From: Klebsiella oxytoca NBRC 105695
GTDB taxonomy: Bacteria > Pseudomonadota > Gammaproteobacteria > Enterobacterales > Enterobacteriaceae
Direction: 5' to 3'
Assembly: GCF_001598695.1 (NCBI RefSeq)
Contig: NZ_BCZK01000001.1
Location: forward strand, 620,001-684,000
Length of the DNA: 64,000 bases
The notes below the pieces were generated by a model that was not told the DNA's origin, ran no database searches, and saw only the letters and a program-made list of their open reading frames with translations. The position numbers were made by a program, and so were the translations under genes. This document shows positions 54,820-64,000 of this stretch, one piece after another (the stretch's first letter is position 1; each line of letters starts with the position of its first letter).

Positions 54820-55560
54820 ATGACTTCCTCCCTAAAGCTGCTGGCAGCGGGAAGCCTGAAAAGCGCTTTCATTCCGCTGCTGGCGCGCTTTCAGCAACAG
54901 ACCGGCATCCCGGTCGACGTCCATTTCGGTCCGGCTGGTCTGCTGCGCGAGCGCATTGAGGCCGGAGAGCCGTGCTCCGTGTTCGCCTCGGCCAATAGCC
55001 ATCATCCGCAGGCGCTGCGTCAGGCGGGGCTGGCCGGAGAGTGCTATTGGTTCGCCCGGAATCAGCTGATGCTGACCGTCCGGCGCGACGCGAAAACCGA
55101 GGCGCGGGAGTGGCTGACGCTGCTCAGCGACCCGGGCTTGCGTCTGGCAACCTCAACGCCGGGCTGCGACCCTTCAGGCGACTACACCTGGCAGCTTTTC
55201 TCCCACATTGAAGAGCGCTGTCCCGGCGTCGGTGCCGCCATCATGGCGCGTGCTCGTCCGCTGGTAGGCGGTCGAGACTCGCTGCCGGTGCCTGCGGGAG
55301 AAACCGCCGGGGCGTGGCTCATTCGGCAAAATTTAACCGATCTGTTTATCGGCTATGCGCATTACGCCGCGCAGATGGCGGCGTGCGGCGATCTGCGCAC
55401 GCTGGTTATTCCGCCGGCGTGGAATGTTCGCTGCGATTATCAACTGACGCAGATTGAACAGAGCGCCGGGGCGCAGCGTCTGTGCCGCTTTATCCTCGGC
55501 GGAGAGGGCCAGCGTTTTCTGAAAAACGCCGGCTTTTTAGCCATCAACGGCGAATCGTAA
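54820..55560 (+). CDS. ModA-like molybdate/tungstate-binding protein without signal peptide
   Basis: About 246 aa from MTSSLKLLAAGSLKSAFIPL (an ATG three codons earlier abuts the ModE box). The sequence begins straight in the first strand of the mature ModA fold (LLAAGSLKSAF; then VHFGPAGLLRERIEAGEPCSVFASAN split over residues 36-61), so there is no export signal and no lipobox. It may be cytoplasmic, or a start further upstream has been lost. ModA family proteins bind molybdate or tungstate. It ends 17 bases inside the 3' end of the facing ABC ATPase gene. 60 bases separate it from the aroE-like gene, with a ModE-type box between. Confidence 0.75.
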   Translation: MTSSLKLLAAGSLKSAFIPLLARFQQQTGIPVDVHFGPAGLLRERIEAGEPCSVFASANSHHPQALRQAGLAGECYWFARNQLMLTVRRDAKTEAREWLTLLSDPGLRLATSTPGCDPSGDYTWQLFSHIEERCPGVGAAIMARARPLVGGRDSLPVPAGETAGAWLIRQNLTDLFIGYAHYAAQMAACGDLRTLVIPPAWNVRCDYQLTQIEQSAGAQRLCRFILGGEGQRFLKNAGFLAINGES

Positions 55561-56293
55561 ACTGCGGGGCCAGCAGCGGCAGCGCCGAGCCCGGGTGACA
55601 GATTTTGCGTACCGCCAAACCATACGCGCGCTGAAGATTCTCTTCCGTCAGTACGGCGGTGGATTCTCCCGCCAGCCATTCACCGTCGGGGAGCAGTAGC
55701 AAAGTCTGGTTCGCTACCTGCAGGGCGTGGGTGGGATCGTGCGTGGTAAACAGCACCGTCCGCTTCTGGCGATATGCCAGGTCGCTAATCAGCTGCAGCA
55801 CCAGCTGCTGATTGGCCAGATCCAGCGCCGAGCAGGGTTCATCCAGCAGGATATTCTGGCTGGCTCCCACCAGCGCCCTGGCGATGAGCACCAGCTGCTG
55901 CTGGCCGCCGGACAGCGCACGGAACACCTTGTCGGCGAGCGTCGCGATCCCCAGCTGCGCCAGCGCCTCCTGGACCTGGCGCTCGTCGTCCGCCGATGGC
56001 TGAGCGAACAGGTTAACGTGGCGCGCCCGCCCCATCAGCACCACGTCACGTACCAGCCAGCTAAAGGCTGGACGAAAATGCTGCGGCACGATGGCGATAC
56101 CGCCGGTGCCGGTAAACTGGCCGCCGAGCGGCGCCAGGACGCCGGTCAGGGTATCGAGCAGGGAGCTTTTGCCGCGGCCGTTGGCGCCAAGTACCGCCCA
56201 GATATCACCGGAGCGGCACTGCAGGTTCAGCGGGGCGAATAGCGGTCGGCTATAACCGTAGAGCAGGTTGCTTAAATTCAGGGAAAGGGTCAT
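55544..56293 (-). CDS. ABC transporter ATPase, FecE/BtuD type (metal-oxyanion importer candidate)
   Basis: 249 aa. Walker A GANGRGKSS (Gly-Arg in place of Gly-Ser/Ala, still GxxxxGKS), signature SGGQQQLVLIARAL, Walker B ILLDEPCSALD and switch His in FTTHDPTHALQ. Type II importer ATPase like those for siderophores, B12 and, in the MolBC subgroup, molybdate. Its start overlaps the permease stop by one base (ATGA type). Last gene of a three-gene operon running SBP-permease-ATPase. Confidence 0.9.
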   Translation of the reverse strand: MTLSLNLSNLLYGYSRPLFAPLNLQCRSGDIWAVLGANGRGKSSLLDTLTGVLAPLGGQFTGTGGIAIVPQHFRPAFSWLVRDVVLMGRARHVNLFAQPSADDERQVQEALAQLGIATLADKVFRALSGGQQQLVLIARALVGASQNILLDEPCSALDLANQQLVLQLISDLAYRQKRTVLFTTHDPTHALQVANQTLLLLPDGEWLAGESTAVLTEENLQRAYGLAVRKICHPGSALPLLAPQFTIRR

Positions 56294-57297
56294 CAGCGCG
56301 CGCCCGTGCGTCGCGACTGCACCAGCAGCCAGGTGAACAGCGGCGCGCCAAGCAGCGCGGTGATAATACCAATGGGAATTTCGGCCTGGGTTAGCGTGCG
56401 GGCAAGGTCATCGACGACGATCATAAAACCGCCGCCGAGCCAGAAGGCGATAGGGAGAAGACGCCGGTGATCGGCGCCGGTCAGCAGCCGCGCCAGATGC
56501 GGGATCACCAGCCCGACCCATGCGATGCTGCCGCTGACCGCCACCTGAGCGGCGACCAGCACCGCGCAGCATACCAGCACCCCGCGACGCAGCGCGGTCA
56601 CCGAAACGCCCAGCCCGCGGGCATCTTTTTCCTCCAGCGCCAGCAGGTTAATCCGCCAGCGGAGCCTGAACAGCACCATCGCGGCGCAGGCTACCGGTAG
56701 CGCCATCAGCAGGACTTTATGCCAACTGGCGGTGGCAAAGCTGCCGAGCAGCCAGAAGACGATATTCGGCAGCGTTTCTTCGGTATCGGCCAGATACTGC
56801 ATCAGGCTCACCAGGGCGGCAAAAAAGCCGCTGAGGATAATTCCTGAGAGGATCAGTACCAGGGTACTTTCGCGCCCCTGCAGCGCGGCGATTAGATAGA
56901 CCAGCATCAGCGCGGCAAGGCCGAAGAGAAAGGTCGAGGTCATCATCAGCGCGGCATTGAGTCCCAGCAGAATCGCCAGCGTCCCGCCGAAAGCGGAGCC
57001 GGAGGTGACGCCGATGATATGCGGGTCGACCAGCGGGTTCTGGAACACCCCTTGTAAGGTGGCCCCGCACAGCCCCAGCGCGCCGCCGGCCAGCAGCGCC
57101 ATCACGATCCTCGGCAGTCTGACCGACCACACCACCTGACCGGCGACGCCGTCGAGGGGGGAAAGATGCGCCAGCTGGCGAAAAACCTCCGCCAGGCTTA
57201 ACGGATACTGCCCGAGGCAGATAGAGGCGAGTGCAATCATGAGCGTTACCAGCGCGAGGGTACAGTGCAGCAGAGCCGGATGACGATGACTAAGCAT
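56293..57297 (-). CDS. FecCD-family ABC permease (MolB-like candidate)
   Basis: 334 aa, about ten membrane segments. Family landmarks: VRLPRIVMALLAGGALGLCG, FQNPLVDPHIIGVTSGSAFG and GLVIPHLARLLTGADHRRLL. It forms the channel of a type II importer with the ATPase and binding protein encoded on either side. Overlaps the binding-protein gene by 8 bases. The substrate cannot be read from the permease itself; molybdate or tungstate is inferred from the ModE-type boxes and the ModA-like neighbour. Confidence 0.9.
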   Translation of the reverse strand: MLSHRHPALLHCTLALVTLMIALASICLGQYPLSLAEVFRQLAHLSPLDGVAGQVVWSVRLPRIVMALLAGGALGLCGATLQGVFQNPLVDPHIIGVTSGSAFGGTLAILLGLNAALMMTSTFLFGLAALMLVYLIAALQGRESTLVLILSGIILSGFFAALVSLMQYLADTEETLPNIVFWLLGSFATASWHKVLLMALPVACAAMVLFRLRWRINLLALEEKDARGLGVSVTALRRGVLVCCAVLVAAQVAVSGSIAWVGLVIPHLARLLTGADHRRLLPIAFWLGGGFMIVVDDLARTLTQAEIPIGIITALLGAPLFTWLLVQSRRTGAR

Positions 57298-58348
57298 CCG
57301 GCGACCACTTCACGCGGTAGAAACGCTGATAGTACTCCTGCGCCTTCGCATCGACATCAATGGTGTTATAGCGTGATGGATAGAGCTTTTTCGCCATCCA
57401 CAGCTCGCCAATCGCCAGCGCCTCCGGCATCGGATAGCCCCAGGCCTTGGCGTACTCCGGCATCAGCCACACGCGATGGTTTTTGACCGCGTCAATGCTC
57501 TGCCACTGCGGGTCGTTTTGTATCTGTTTGACCACCTCCGGGTAGCGGTCCTGAACGAAAATTACCTGCGGATCCCACTGTAGTACCTGCTCCAGCGAGA
57601 CCTGGCGCGCCCCCTTCACGCTGGCGGCGGCTACGTTCAGCGCTCCGGCGTGCTTCATCATCAGGCCGGTATATTTGCCCGAACCGTAGGTGTTGAGATC
57701 CGGATTGGCCATATACACCCGCACCCGCTCATTTTCCGGGATGTCGGCAACCGGCGCATTGGCCAGACTGCGCGCGCTGAAGGTGTAATCAATCAGCTGT
57801 TCGGCCTGATCCTGGCGACCGACCACTTCGCCAATCAGGCGGATCCCCTGTTTCAGCCCCTCATTGTAGGCCTGCTCTTCATTGGCCATTGTCGGGTTCA
57901 TTTTGTTTTTCTCCCCTGCGGCATCCTGGCGCAGAGAGATCGCCACCACCGGGATCCCGGCGCTCTGGATCTGCTGGATCATCGCCTGCGGCGCATAGTT
58001 GGCAACGAAGACTACCTGCGGATGTAGCGCCAGCAGGCTCTCGATATTGACCTGGGTGAGATCGCCTGGCATCGGCAGTTTTTCAATGTTCGGCATAAAG
58101 CGCGCAAACTGCGGGCCAAGCTGTTTTTTCCAGCTGCTCAAGACGCCGACGACGTCGTCAGCAGCATTAAGTTGCACCAGCAGGTTTAAGGTCTGGTGCT
58201 GGAGCACCACGGCGCGGGTGACGCGGTCGGGGAGGGTGACTTCACGGCCCAGCTGGTCGGTGAGGGTGCGCTCGGCAAAGGCCTGACCGGTGAACAGGCT
58301 GGCGCCTGACAGCGTCAGGAGAAGTAAAACGTGCGGGTATCTGAACAT
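57290..58348 (-). CDS. Periplasmic binding protein of a FecCD-type ABC importer (MolA-like candidate)
   Basis: 352 aa from MFRYPHVLLLLTLSGASLFT, a signal peptide ending GQAFA; 21 upstream codons overlap the putative ModE box and are rejected. The mature part is a class III (TroA/FepB-type) binding protein: DQLGREVTLPDRVTRAVVLQ, HPQVVFVANYAPQAM, and near the end EYAKAWGYPMPEALAIGELW. The last motif (WGYPxPE) recalls MolA-type molybdate-binding proteins of this fold. First gene of the operon. Confidence 0.85.
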   Translation of the reverse strand: MFRYPHVLLLLTLSGASLFTGQAFAERTLTDQLGREVTLPDRVTRAVVLQHQTLNLLVQLNAADDVVGVLSSWKKQLGPQFARFMPNIEKLPMPGDLTQVNIESLLALHPQVVFVANYAPQAMIQQIQSAGIPVVAISLRQDAAGEKNKMNPTMANEEQAYNEGLKQGIRLIGEVVGRQDQAEQLIDYTFSARSLANAPVADIPENERVRVYMANPDLNTYGSGKYTGLMMKHAGALNVAAASVKGARQVSLEQVLQWDPQVIFVQDRYPEVVKQIQNDPQWQSIDAVKNHRVWLMPEYAKAWGYPMPEALAIGELWMAKKLYPSRYNTIDVDAKAQEYYQRFYRVKWSPDA

Positions 58349-58374
58349 AACAGGCTCGGCAGCAAATGAATAAT

Positions 58375-58398
58375 CGTTATATATTAGAATATACAACG
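58375..58398 (-). promoter_or_regulatory. Putative ModE box upstream of the FecCD-type operon
   Basis: On the minus strand CGTTGTAT-N7 (ATTCTAA)-TATATAACG, 24 bp, 27-50 bases before the binding-protein ATG. The half-sites and 7-base spacer equal those at 54787-54810 and those of the E. coli modA ModE site. Confidence 0.7.
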
Positions 58399-58445
58399 TG
58401 GCCGGGCGCAATGGCTGACGGGCTATTTACCCCTTATGGACAGGG

Positions 58446-59252
58446 CTACTGGTAGAAAACCTCTTCATCGGACATCCGTTCCTCTATCTGCCTTGCGACC
58501 TTTTGCAGCGAGGCGAGATGCTTTTGCGCCGCCTGGTCGATGGTCATAGCTTTGGCCATATAGACCAGGTTCAGGCAGCCGATAACCCGCTGCCGGCGGC
58601 GAACGGGAACGGCAATGGAGGCGATTTTCTCCTCCTGCTGCCAGCCGCGAAAGTTTTCACCGTAGCCGTTTTGCCGGGTGCGTTCGAGAATGGCGGCCAG
58701 TTTTTCCGGCTCGCGCGCCAGCTGATACTCCGCTTCCGGGCGGGCAGCCAGCATATCGATGATCGGGCGTCGTTCGTGTTCCGGCGCGAAAGCCAGCCAG
58801 GTTAACCCGGAGGCGGTCAGCAGCAGCGGCAGGCGGCGGCCGACCATTGCCCGGTGGAAGGAGAGGCGGCTGAAGCGGTGGGTGGTTTCGCGCACCACCA
58901 TCGCATCGACGTCCAGGGTGGTGATATCGGTCGGCCATAAAACCTCGCGCAGCAGCTCGCCAAGCAGCGGCGTGGCGAGGGCAGAAATCCAATGTTCGTC
59001 ACGAAATCCCTCACTTAACTGACGCACTTTAATCGTCAGGCGAAAGCTGTCATCGGAGCGGCTGCGGCGCACGTAACCCTCATCCTGCAGCGTTTCCAGC
59101 AGCCGCCTGACGGTCGTACGATGCAGACCGCTAAACTCGGCCAGGGTGCTGACCGTCGCGCCTCCGTCGAATTTATTTAACAAATTTAATAACAATAATC
59201 CGCGGCTCAATCCGCGTACCGTTTTGTATTCCGCCGACGAATTCTCGTTCAT
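58446..59252 (-). CDS. mhpR: IclR-family activator MhpR
   Basis: 268 aa. Winged helix (about 10-75: TVRGLSRGLLLLNLLNKF; LAEFSGLHRTTVRRLLETLQ) and IclR effector domain (about 85-260). It matches E. coli MhpR in sequence and in being divergent from mhpA. MhpR activates the mhp catabolic genes with 3-(3-hydroxyphenyl)propionate or phenylpropionate as co-inducer. A start a few codons further in is possible. Confidence 0.93.
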   Translation of the reverse strand: MNENSSAEYKTVRGLSRGLLLLNLLNKFDGGATVSTLAEFSGLHRTTVRRLLETLQDEGYVRRSRSDDSFRLTIKVRQLSEGFRDEHWISALATPLLGELLREVLWPTDITTLDVDAMVVRETTHRFSRLSFHRAMVGRRLPLLLTASGLTWLAFAPEHERRPIIDMLAARPEAEYQLAREPEKLAAILERTRQNGYGENFRGWQQEEKIASIAVPVRRRQRVIGCLNLVYMAKAMTIDQAAQKHLASLQKVARQIEERMSDEEVFYQ

Positions 59253-59284
59253 GCATCCTCAATAAAAATCAGTTTAAACAAGCT

Positions 59285-59301
59285 TGTGCACCAGGTGCAC
59301 A
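59285..59301 (+). promoter_or_regulatory. MhpR operator
   Basis: TGTGCACCAGGTGCACA is a perfect 17-bp palindrome in the mhpR-mhpA divergent region, like the E. coli MhpR operator as I recall it. The 190-base gap probably also holds a CRP-dependent promoter, but no clear CRP site can be named. Confidence 0.8.
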
Positions 59302-59442
59302 TCAGGTGATGTTTTGATTGTAGCGTAAATCGCCAACCCTATACTGACCTCACAATAAAAATAAATTCACATTTAGTTAACAAATTGCCTCGCTGACATT
59401 AGTGCAGTGGCGGCAATTTGTCCGAAGCGTGAGGTTTTGAAA

Positions 59443-61107
59443 ATGACAACATCCAATCCTGATATCCAGCCCGCCGTACAGCACAGCGCGCAGGTCGCGA
59501 TTGCCGGCGCCGGCCCGGTTGGCCTGACGATCGCCAACTACCTCGGGCAGATGGGCGTCAGCGTGGTGCTGATCGAGAAGCTCGAGTCGCTGATCGATTA
59601 TCCCCGCGCCATCGGTATCGACGATGAGGCGCTGCGGGCGATGCAGGCCGTGGGGCTGGTAGATAATGTGCTGCCGCATACCACGCCGTGGCACGCGATG
59701 CGCTTTCTCACCCCCAAAGGGCGCTGCTTTGCCGATATTCAGCCGATGACCGACGAGTTTGGCTGGTCGCGCCGTAACGCGTTTATTCAACCGCAGGTCG
59801 ATGCCGTGCTGTACGACGGACTCAGCCGCTTTCCCCACGTGCGCTGCCTGTTTTCCCGCGAAGTTGAAGCCTTTAGCCAGAATAGTGACGGTGTCACGTT
59901 AAATGTTAAAGGCAGCGGCGGCGAGCGGGAAACCGTTCGCGCCGACTGGCTGGTGGCCTGCGACGGCGGAGCCAGCTTTATTCGCCGCACGCTGAATATT
60001 CCTTTTGAAGGGAAAACCGCGCCGAATCAATGGATTGTTATCGATATTGCCAACGATCCGCTGGCGACGCCGCATGTCTATCTGTGCTGCGACCCGGTGC
60101 GCCCGTACGTCTCCGCCGCGCTGCCGCACGGCGTCAGGCGTTTCGAATTTATGGTCATGCCCGGCGAAACCGAAGCCCAGCTCAGCGAGCCGCACAAGAT
60201 GCGCCAGCTATTGAGCAAAGTGCTGCCGGACCCGGATAACGTCGAACTGATTCGCCAGCGCGTCTATACCCATAACGCACGCATCGCCGAACGCTTTCGC
60301 GTCGATCGCGTGCTGCTGGCGGGCGACGCGGCGCACATCATGCCGGTCTGGCAGGGACAGGGTTACAACAGCGGTATGCGCGATGCTTTTAACCTGGCCT
60401 GGAAACTGGCGCTGGTGGTGAACGGCAAAGCCGGAGAGGCGCTGCTGGACAGCTACCAGCAGGAGCGGCGCGATCACGCCAAAGCGATGATCGACCTGTC
60501 GGTCACCGCCGGCAACGTCCTGGCGCCGCCGAAACGCTGGCACGGCGCGGTGCGCGACGGAATTTCGTGGCTGCTGAATTATCTGCCGCCGGTCAAACGC
60601 TACTTCCTTGAAATGCGTTTCAAGCCGATGCCGCAGTACCGCGACGGCGCGCTGCTGGCGGAAGGCGAAGGCAAAACGTCTCCGGTTGGCAAAATGTTTA
60701 TCCAGCCGAAGGTCACGCTGGAAACGGGGCAGGTGACGCTGCTCGATGAGGTGATTGGCGCCAGGTTCGCCATTATCGCCTGGGGCTGCAATCCCCGGTG
60801 GGGGCTCACCGACGAGCAGATTGCGCGCTGGCGCGCGGTCGGGGTGCAGTTCATTCAGGTCGTGCCGGAAGTACAGATTCATTGCGATCAGGACAACGTG
60901 CCCGGCGTTATCCGCGTGGGCGATACGCAAAACCGCCTGAAAAACTGGTTCGCGCAGCACGATACCGCCATCGCCGTGGTGCGTCCGGATCGCTTCGTCG
61001 CGACCGTGGCTATCCCGCAAACCCTCGGCAAAAAGCTCAACGCGCTGGCGAGCAAGATGCAGCTGGCCTCCGCGCAAGCGCCAACCGTGATTGAACAGGT
61101 GGCCTGA
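59443..61107 (+). CDS. mhpA: 3-(3-hydroxyphenyl)propionate hydroxylase
   Basis: 554 aa from [20 protein letters not shown], equal to E. coli MhpA; 12 upstream codons are not conserved. FAD monooxygenase adding a ring hydroxyl to give 2,3-dihydroxyphenylpropionate. FAD motif GAGPVG (about 22-27) and [18 protein letters not shown] are intact. First gene of mhpABCD(F...). mhpB starts one base after its stop codon. Confidence 0.97.
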   Translation: MTTSNPDIQPAVQHSAQVAIAGAGPVGLTIANYLGQMGVSVVLIEKLESLIDYPRAIGIDDEALRAMQAVGLVDNVLPHTTPWHAMRFLTPKGRCFADIQPMTDEFGWSRRNAFIQPQVDAVLYDGLSRFPHVRCLFSREVEAFSQNSDGVTLNVKGSGGERETVRADWLVACDGGASFIRRTLNIPFEGKTAPNQWIVIDIANDPLATPHVYLCCDPVRPYVSAALPHGVRRFEFMVMPGETEAQLSEPHKMRQLLSKVLPDPDNVELIRQRVYTHNARIAERFRVDRVLLAGDAAHIMPVWQGQGYNSGMRDAFNLAWKLALVVNGKAGEALLDSYQQERRDHAKAMIDLSVTAGNVLAPPKRWHGAVRDGISWLLNYLPPVKRYFLEMRFKPMPQYRDGALLAEGEGKTSPVGKMFIQPKVTLETGQVTLLDEVIGARFAIIAWGCNPRWGLTDEQIARWRAVGVQFIQVVPEVQIHCDQDNVPGVIRVGDTQNRLKNWFAQHDTAIAVVRPDRFVATVAIPQTLGKKLNALASKMQLASAQAPTVIEQVA

Positions 61108-61108
61108 T

Positions 61109-62053
61109 ATGAACGCTTATCTTCATTGCCTCTCGCATACGCCGCTGGTGGGTTACGTTGACCCGGAACAGGCGGTGCTGGACGAAGTTAACGGCACCAT
61201 TGCCGACGCGCGGGCGCGTATTGCCGCTTTCGATCCGGAGCTGGTGGTGCTGTTTGCCCCCGATCACTACAACGGCTTTTTCTACGATGTGATGCCGCCG
61301 TTCTGTTTAGGCATCGGCGCAACTTCTATCGGCGATTTCAGCAGCGCCAGCGGCGTTCTGCCGGTGCCGACGGCGCTGGCGGAGGCCTGCGCCCACGCGG
61401 TGATGAAGGAGGGCATCGATCTGGCGGTCTCCTACTGCATGCAGGTGGATCACGGCTTCGCGCAACCGCTGGAGTTCCTGCTCGGCGGGCTGGATACGCT
61501 GCCGGTTCTGCCGGTGTTTATCAACGGCGTCGCGTCGCCGCTGCCGGGCTTTCAGCGTACCCGCATGCTGGGCGAAGCCATCGGCCGCTTTCTGACCACC
61601 CTCAATAAACGGGTATTAATCCTCGGCTCCGGCGGCCTGTCGCATCAGCCGCCGGTACCGGAGCTGGCGAAGGCCGATGCCCATATGCGCGACCGGCTGC
61701 TGGGCAGCGGCAGGCAGCTGCCGCCGGACGAACGGGAACTGCGCCAGCAGCGCGTGATTAGCGCGGCGAAGCAGTTTATCGAGGATCAGCACTCGCTCTA
61801 TCCGCTCAATCCGGTCTGGGATACCCGCTTCATGAGCCTGCTGGAGCAGGGGCGGCTGGCGGAGCTGGACGCCGTCAGTAACGAAGAGCTGTCGGCAATG
61901 GCCGGGAAATCAACGCACGAAATTAAAACCTGGGTGGCCGCCTTTGCCGCGCTATCCGCATTTGGCCGCTGGCGCTGCGAAGGTCGCTATTACCGACCAA
62001 TCCCCGAGTGGATTGCCGGGTTTGGCTCGCTGAGCGCCACAGTGCAGAACTGA
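61109..62053 (+). CDS. mhpB: 2,3-dihydroxyphenylpropionate 1,2-dioxygenase
   Basis: 314 aa, same as E. coli MhpB; ATG at 61109. Extradiol (class III, LigB-type) Fe(II) dioxygenase that opens the ring by meta cleavage. Conserved HTPLVGYV near the N-terminus, [10 protein letters not shown] and [11 protein letters not shown] carry metal and acid-base histidines. Same operon as mhpA. Confidence 0.97.
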   Translation: MNAYLHCLSHTPLVGYVDPEQAVLDEVNGTIADARARIAAFDPELVVLFAPDHYNGFFYDVMPPFCLGIGATSIGDFSSASGVLPVPTALAEACAHAVMKEGIDLAVSYCMQVDHGFAQPLEFLLGGLDTLPVLPVFINGVASPLPGFQRTRMLGEAIGRFLTTLNKRVLILGSGGLSHQPPVPELAKADAHMRDRLLGSGRQLPPDERELRQQRVISAAKQFIEDQHSLYPLNPVWDTRFMSLLEQGRLAELDAVSNEELSAMAGKSTHEIKTWVAAFAALSAFGRWRCEGRYYRPIPEWIAGFGSLSATVQN

Positions 62054-62070
62054 ATTAACGGGAGAATATG

Positions 62071-62937
62071 ATGAGCTACCAACCGCAAACCGAAGCCGCC
62101 ACCAGCCGCTTTCTCAACGTGGAAGAGGGCGGAGAAACATTACGCATCCATTTTAATGACTGCGGCCAGGGTGACGAAACCGTGGTGATGCTGCACGGCT
62201 CCGGCCCCGGAGCTACCGGCTGGGCCAACTTTAGCCGCAATATCGACCCGCTGGTGGAGGCGGGCTATCGGGTCATTCTGCTGGACTGCCCCGGCTGGGG
62301 GAAAAGCGATGCTATCGTCAGTCGCGGCTCCCGCTCCGACCTGAACGCCCGGGTGCTGAAAAGCGTCATTGATCAGCTGGATATCAGCAACGTGCATTTG
62401 CTGGGCAACTCGATGGGCGGACACAGCGCGGTGGCCTTTACCCTCAGCTGGCCGGAGCGCGTCGGCAAACTGGTGCTGATGGGCGGCGGAACCGGCGGCA
62501 TGAGCCTGTTTACGCCGATGCCGACGGAAGGCATCAAGCTGCTGAACGGCCTGTATCGCGAACCGACCATCGAAAATCTGAAAAAGATGATGAACATCTT
62601 TGTTTTCGATACCCGCGATCTGACTGACGCCCTGTTCGACGCGCGTCTCAACAATATGCTATCGCGCCGGGAGCATCTGGATAATTTCGTCAAAAGTCTC
62701 GAAGCCAACCCGAAGCAGTTCCCGGACTTTAGCCCGCGTCTCGGCGAAATCCGCGCGCAGACACTGATCGTCTGGGGGCGTAACGATCGCTTCGTGCCGA
62801 TGGACGCCGGGCTGCGCCTGCTGGCGGGCATTAACGGTTCTGAACTGCATATCTATCGCGACTGCGGCCACTGGGCGCAGTGGGAGCACGCGGAGAGTTT
62901 TAACCAACTGGTGCTCGATTTTCTGGCACGTGCCTGA
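62071..62937 (+). CDS. mhpC: 2-hydroxy-6-oxonona-2,4-dienedioate hydrolase
   Basis: 288 aa from [20 protein letters not shown], equal to E. coli MhpC; the second of two tandem ATGs is better spaced from GGGAG. Alpha/beta hydrolase that splits the ring-cleavage product to 2-hydroxypentadienoate and succinate. Nucleophile Ser in GNSMGGH, acid Asp in [10 protein letters not shown] and catalytic His in [10 protein letters not shown]. Confidence 0.97.
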   Translation: MSYQPQTEAATSRFLNVEEGGETLRIHFNDCGQGDETVVMLHGSGPGATGWANFSRNIDPLVEAGYRVILLDCPGWGKSDAIVSRGSRSDLNARVLKSVIDQLDISNVHLLGNSMGGHSAVAFTLSWPERVGKLVLMGGGTGGMSLFTPMPTEGIKLLNGLYREPTIENLKKMMNIFVFDTRDLTDALFDARLNNMLSRREHLDNFVKSLEANPKQFPDFSPRLGEIRAQTLIVWGRNDRFVPMDAGLRLLAGINGSELHIYRDCGHWAQWEHAESFNQLVLDFLARA

Positions 62938-62946
62938 GGAAGCCGA

Positions 62947-63753
62947 ATGACAACTTTATCTCTTGAACACCTGGCGCAACGGTTGCGTGAGGCGGAAAGT
63001 CGCGGCCAGGCGATTGAACCGCTGCGATCTCTCCTCGGCGTCGACAACGCCGAAGCGGCCTATGCTATCCAGCGGATGAACGTGCAGCACCACGTGGCGA
63101 ACGGCCGCCGGGTGGTGGGACGCAAGGTGGGATTGACCCATCCTAAAGTGCAGCAGCAGCTGGGCGTTGACCAGCCGGACTTCGGCACCCTGTTTGCCGA
63201 CATGTGCTACGGCGATAACGCCAATGTGCCGTTCTCCCGGGTGCTGCAGCCGAAGGTGGAAGCCGAAATCGCCCTGGTGCTGAAACAGGATCTGCCGCAT
63301 GCCGATACCACTTTTGATGAACTGTACGCCGCCATCGACTGGGTGCTGCCGGCGCTGGAAGTGGTCGGCAGCCGTATCCGCGACTGGTCGATTGGCTTTG
63401 TCGATACGGTCGCCGATAACGCCTCCTGCGGCGTTTACGTTTTGGGCAGTCCGGCGCGGCGCCCGGATGGGCTGGATCTGAAACATTGCGTGATGCGCAT
63501 GACCCGTAACGAGGAAGAGGTCTCCAGCGGGCGCGGCAGCGAATGCCTTGGCCATCCGCTGAACGCGGCGGTGTGGCTGGCGCGCAAAATGGCCAGCCTC
63601 GGCGAGCCGCTGCGGGCGGGCGATATCGTGCTCACCGGAGCGTTAGGCCCGATGGTGGCGATTACCGCCGGCGATCGTTTTATCGCCCATATCGACGGTT
63701 TAGGTTCAGTGGCGGCGACCTTTGTCGCCGAAGAGGAACAGCGTGATGAGTAA
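62947..63753 (+). CDS. mhpD: 2-keto-4-pentenoate hydratase
   Basis: 268 aa (E. coli 269). Adds water to 2-hydroxypentadienoate giving 4-hydroxy-2-oxovalerate. The FAH-superfamily motif [10 protein letters not shown] with metal-ligand glutamates and [13 protein letters not shown] are present. It overlaps the mhpF start by 8 bases, so translation is probably coupled. Confidence 0.96.
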   Translation: MTTLSLEHLAQRLREAESRGQAIEPLRSLLGVDNAEAAYAIQRMNVQHHVANGRRVVGRKVGLTHPKVQQQLGVDQPDFGTLFADMCYGDNANVPFSRVLQPKVEAEIALVLKQDLPHADTTFDELYAAIDWVLPALEVVGSRIRDWSIGFVDTVADNASCGVYVLGSPARRPDGLDLKHCVMRMTRNEEEVSSGRGSECLGHPLNAAVWLARKMASLGEPLRAGDIVLTGALGPMVAITAGDRFIAHIDGLGSVAATFVAEEEQRDE

Positions 63754-64000
63754 ACGTAAAGTCGCCATTATCGGCTCCGGCAATATCGGCACCGATTTAA
63801 TGATCAAAATTCTGCGCCACGGGCAGCACCTGGAGATGGCGGTGATGGTCGGCATCGACCCTGAGTCCGACGGCCTGGCCCGCGCCCGGCGTATGGGCGT
63901 CGCCACCACCCACGAGGGCGTTGGCGGGCTGATGCAGATGGCGGAATTCGCCGATATCGATGTGGTTTTTGACGCCACCAGCGCCGGGGCGCACGTGAAA
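63746..64000 (+). CDS. mhpF: Acetaldehyde dehydrogenase (acylating) MhpF, N-terminal part
   Basis: Only the first 85 codons lie in the window; the frame runs off the end. [20 protein letters not shown] holds the NAD-binding GSGNIG motif and the later [14 protein letters not shown] segment matches MhpF. The enzyme turns acetaldehyde released by the MhpE aldolase into acetyl-CoA; mhpE is expected just outside. Confidence 0.95.
   Translation, partial: MSKRKVAIIGSGNIGTDLMIKILRHGQHLEMAVMVGIDPESDGLARARRMGVATTHEGVGGLMQMAEFADIDVVFDATSAGAHVK

Overview
The window is chromosomal DNA from an enterobacterium, most likely Klebsiella or Raoultella. The core gene order from thrS to fumD is that of the E. 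coli thrS-pykF region and the proteins are nearly E. coli-like. ydiV is missing between nlpC and selO. An aromatic-acid catabolism block (QuiC-type gene, shikimate dehydrogenase homologue, complete start of mhp) follows pykF. The genus call is inference from gene content and order, not from a database search.

Layout. 1-10.2 kb: the right part of a lambda-like prophage, with the end of a tail-assembly gene I and a very large gene J (3264 aa) built of repeated coiled-coil segments and seven beta-sandwich modules. 10.2-14.2 kb: cargo and decay, with an SOS-boxed umuDC operon, a degraded ORF, a BLUF-EAL photoreceptor-like gene whose EAL site is broken, and a frameshifted yedK (SRAP) remnant. 14.5-22 kb: the translation block thrS-infC-rpmI-rplT-pheM-pheST-ihfA with its RNA-based controls (thrS operator hairpin, ATT start of infC, pheM attenuator). 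22-26 kb: btuC, a MetQ/NlpA lipoprotein, btuE, btuD, nlpC. 26-38 kb: selO, hemP, aroH, ppsR, ppsA, the sRNA rprA, ydiK, ydiJ, menI. 38-47 kb: a GlsB-family gene, a frameshifted exported protein, a small coiled-coil protein, the sufABCDSE operon behind a perfect Fur-type palindrome, ldtE and lpp. 47-50 kb: pykF and fumD.

50-64 kb is metabolic accessory DNA. A TetR regulator is divergent from an operon for a 3-dehydroshikimate dehydratase/HPPD-like fusion, an MFS carrier and a shikimate dehydrogenase homologue, which together would feed quinate or shikimate to protocatechuate. Next to it lie a ModA-like binding protein without a signal peptide and, facing it, a FecCD-type ABC importer. Both units carry a 24-bp dyad of ModE-box form just upstream, so I read this as a second, ModE-controlled molybdate/tungstate uptake locus. 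The window ends in the 3-phenylpropionate/3-hydroxyphenylpropionate operon: mhpR divergent from mhpABCD and the start of mhpF, with a perfect 17-bp palindrome as the likely MhpR operator.

The most rewarding items are the putative ModE-controlled transport locus, the BLUF-EAL protein with three lost catalytic positions, and the modular giant J protein.
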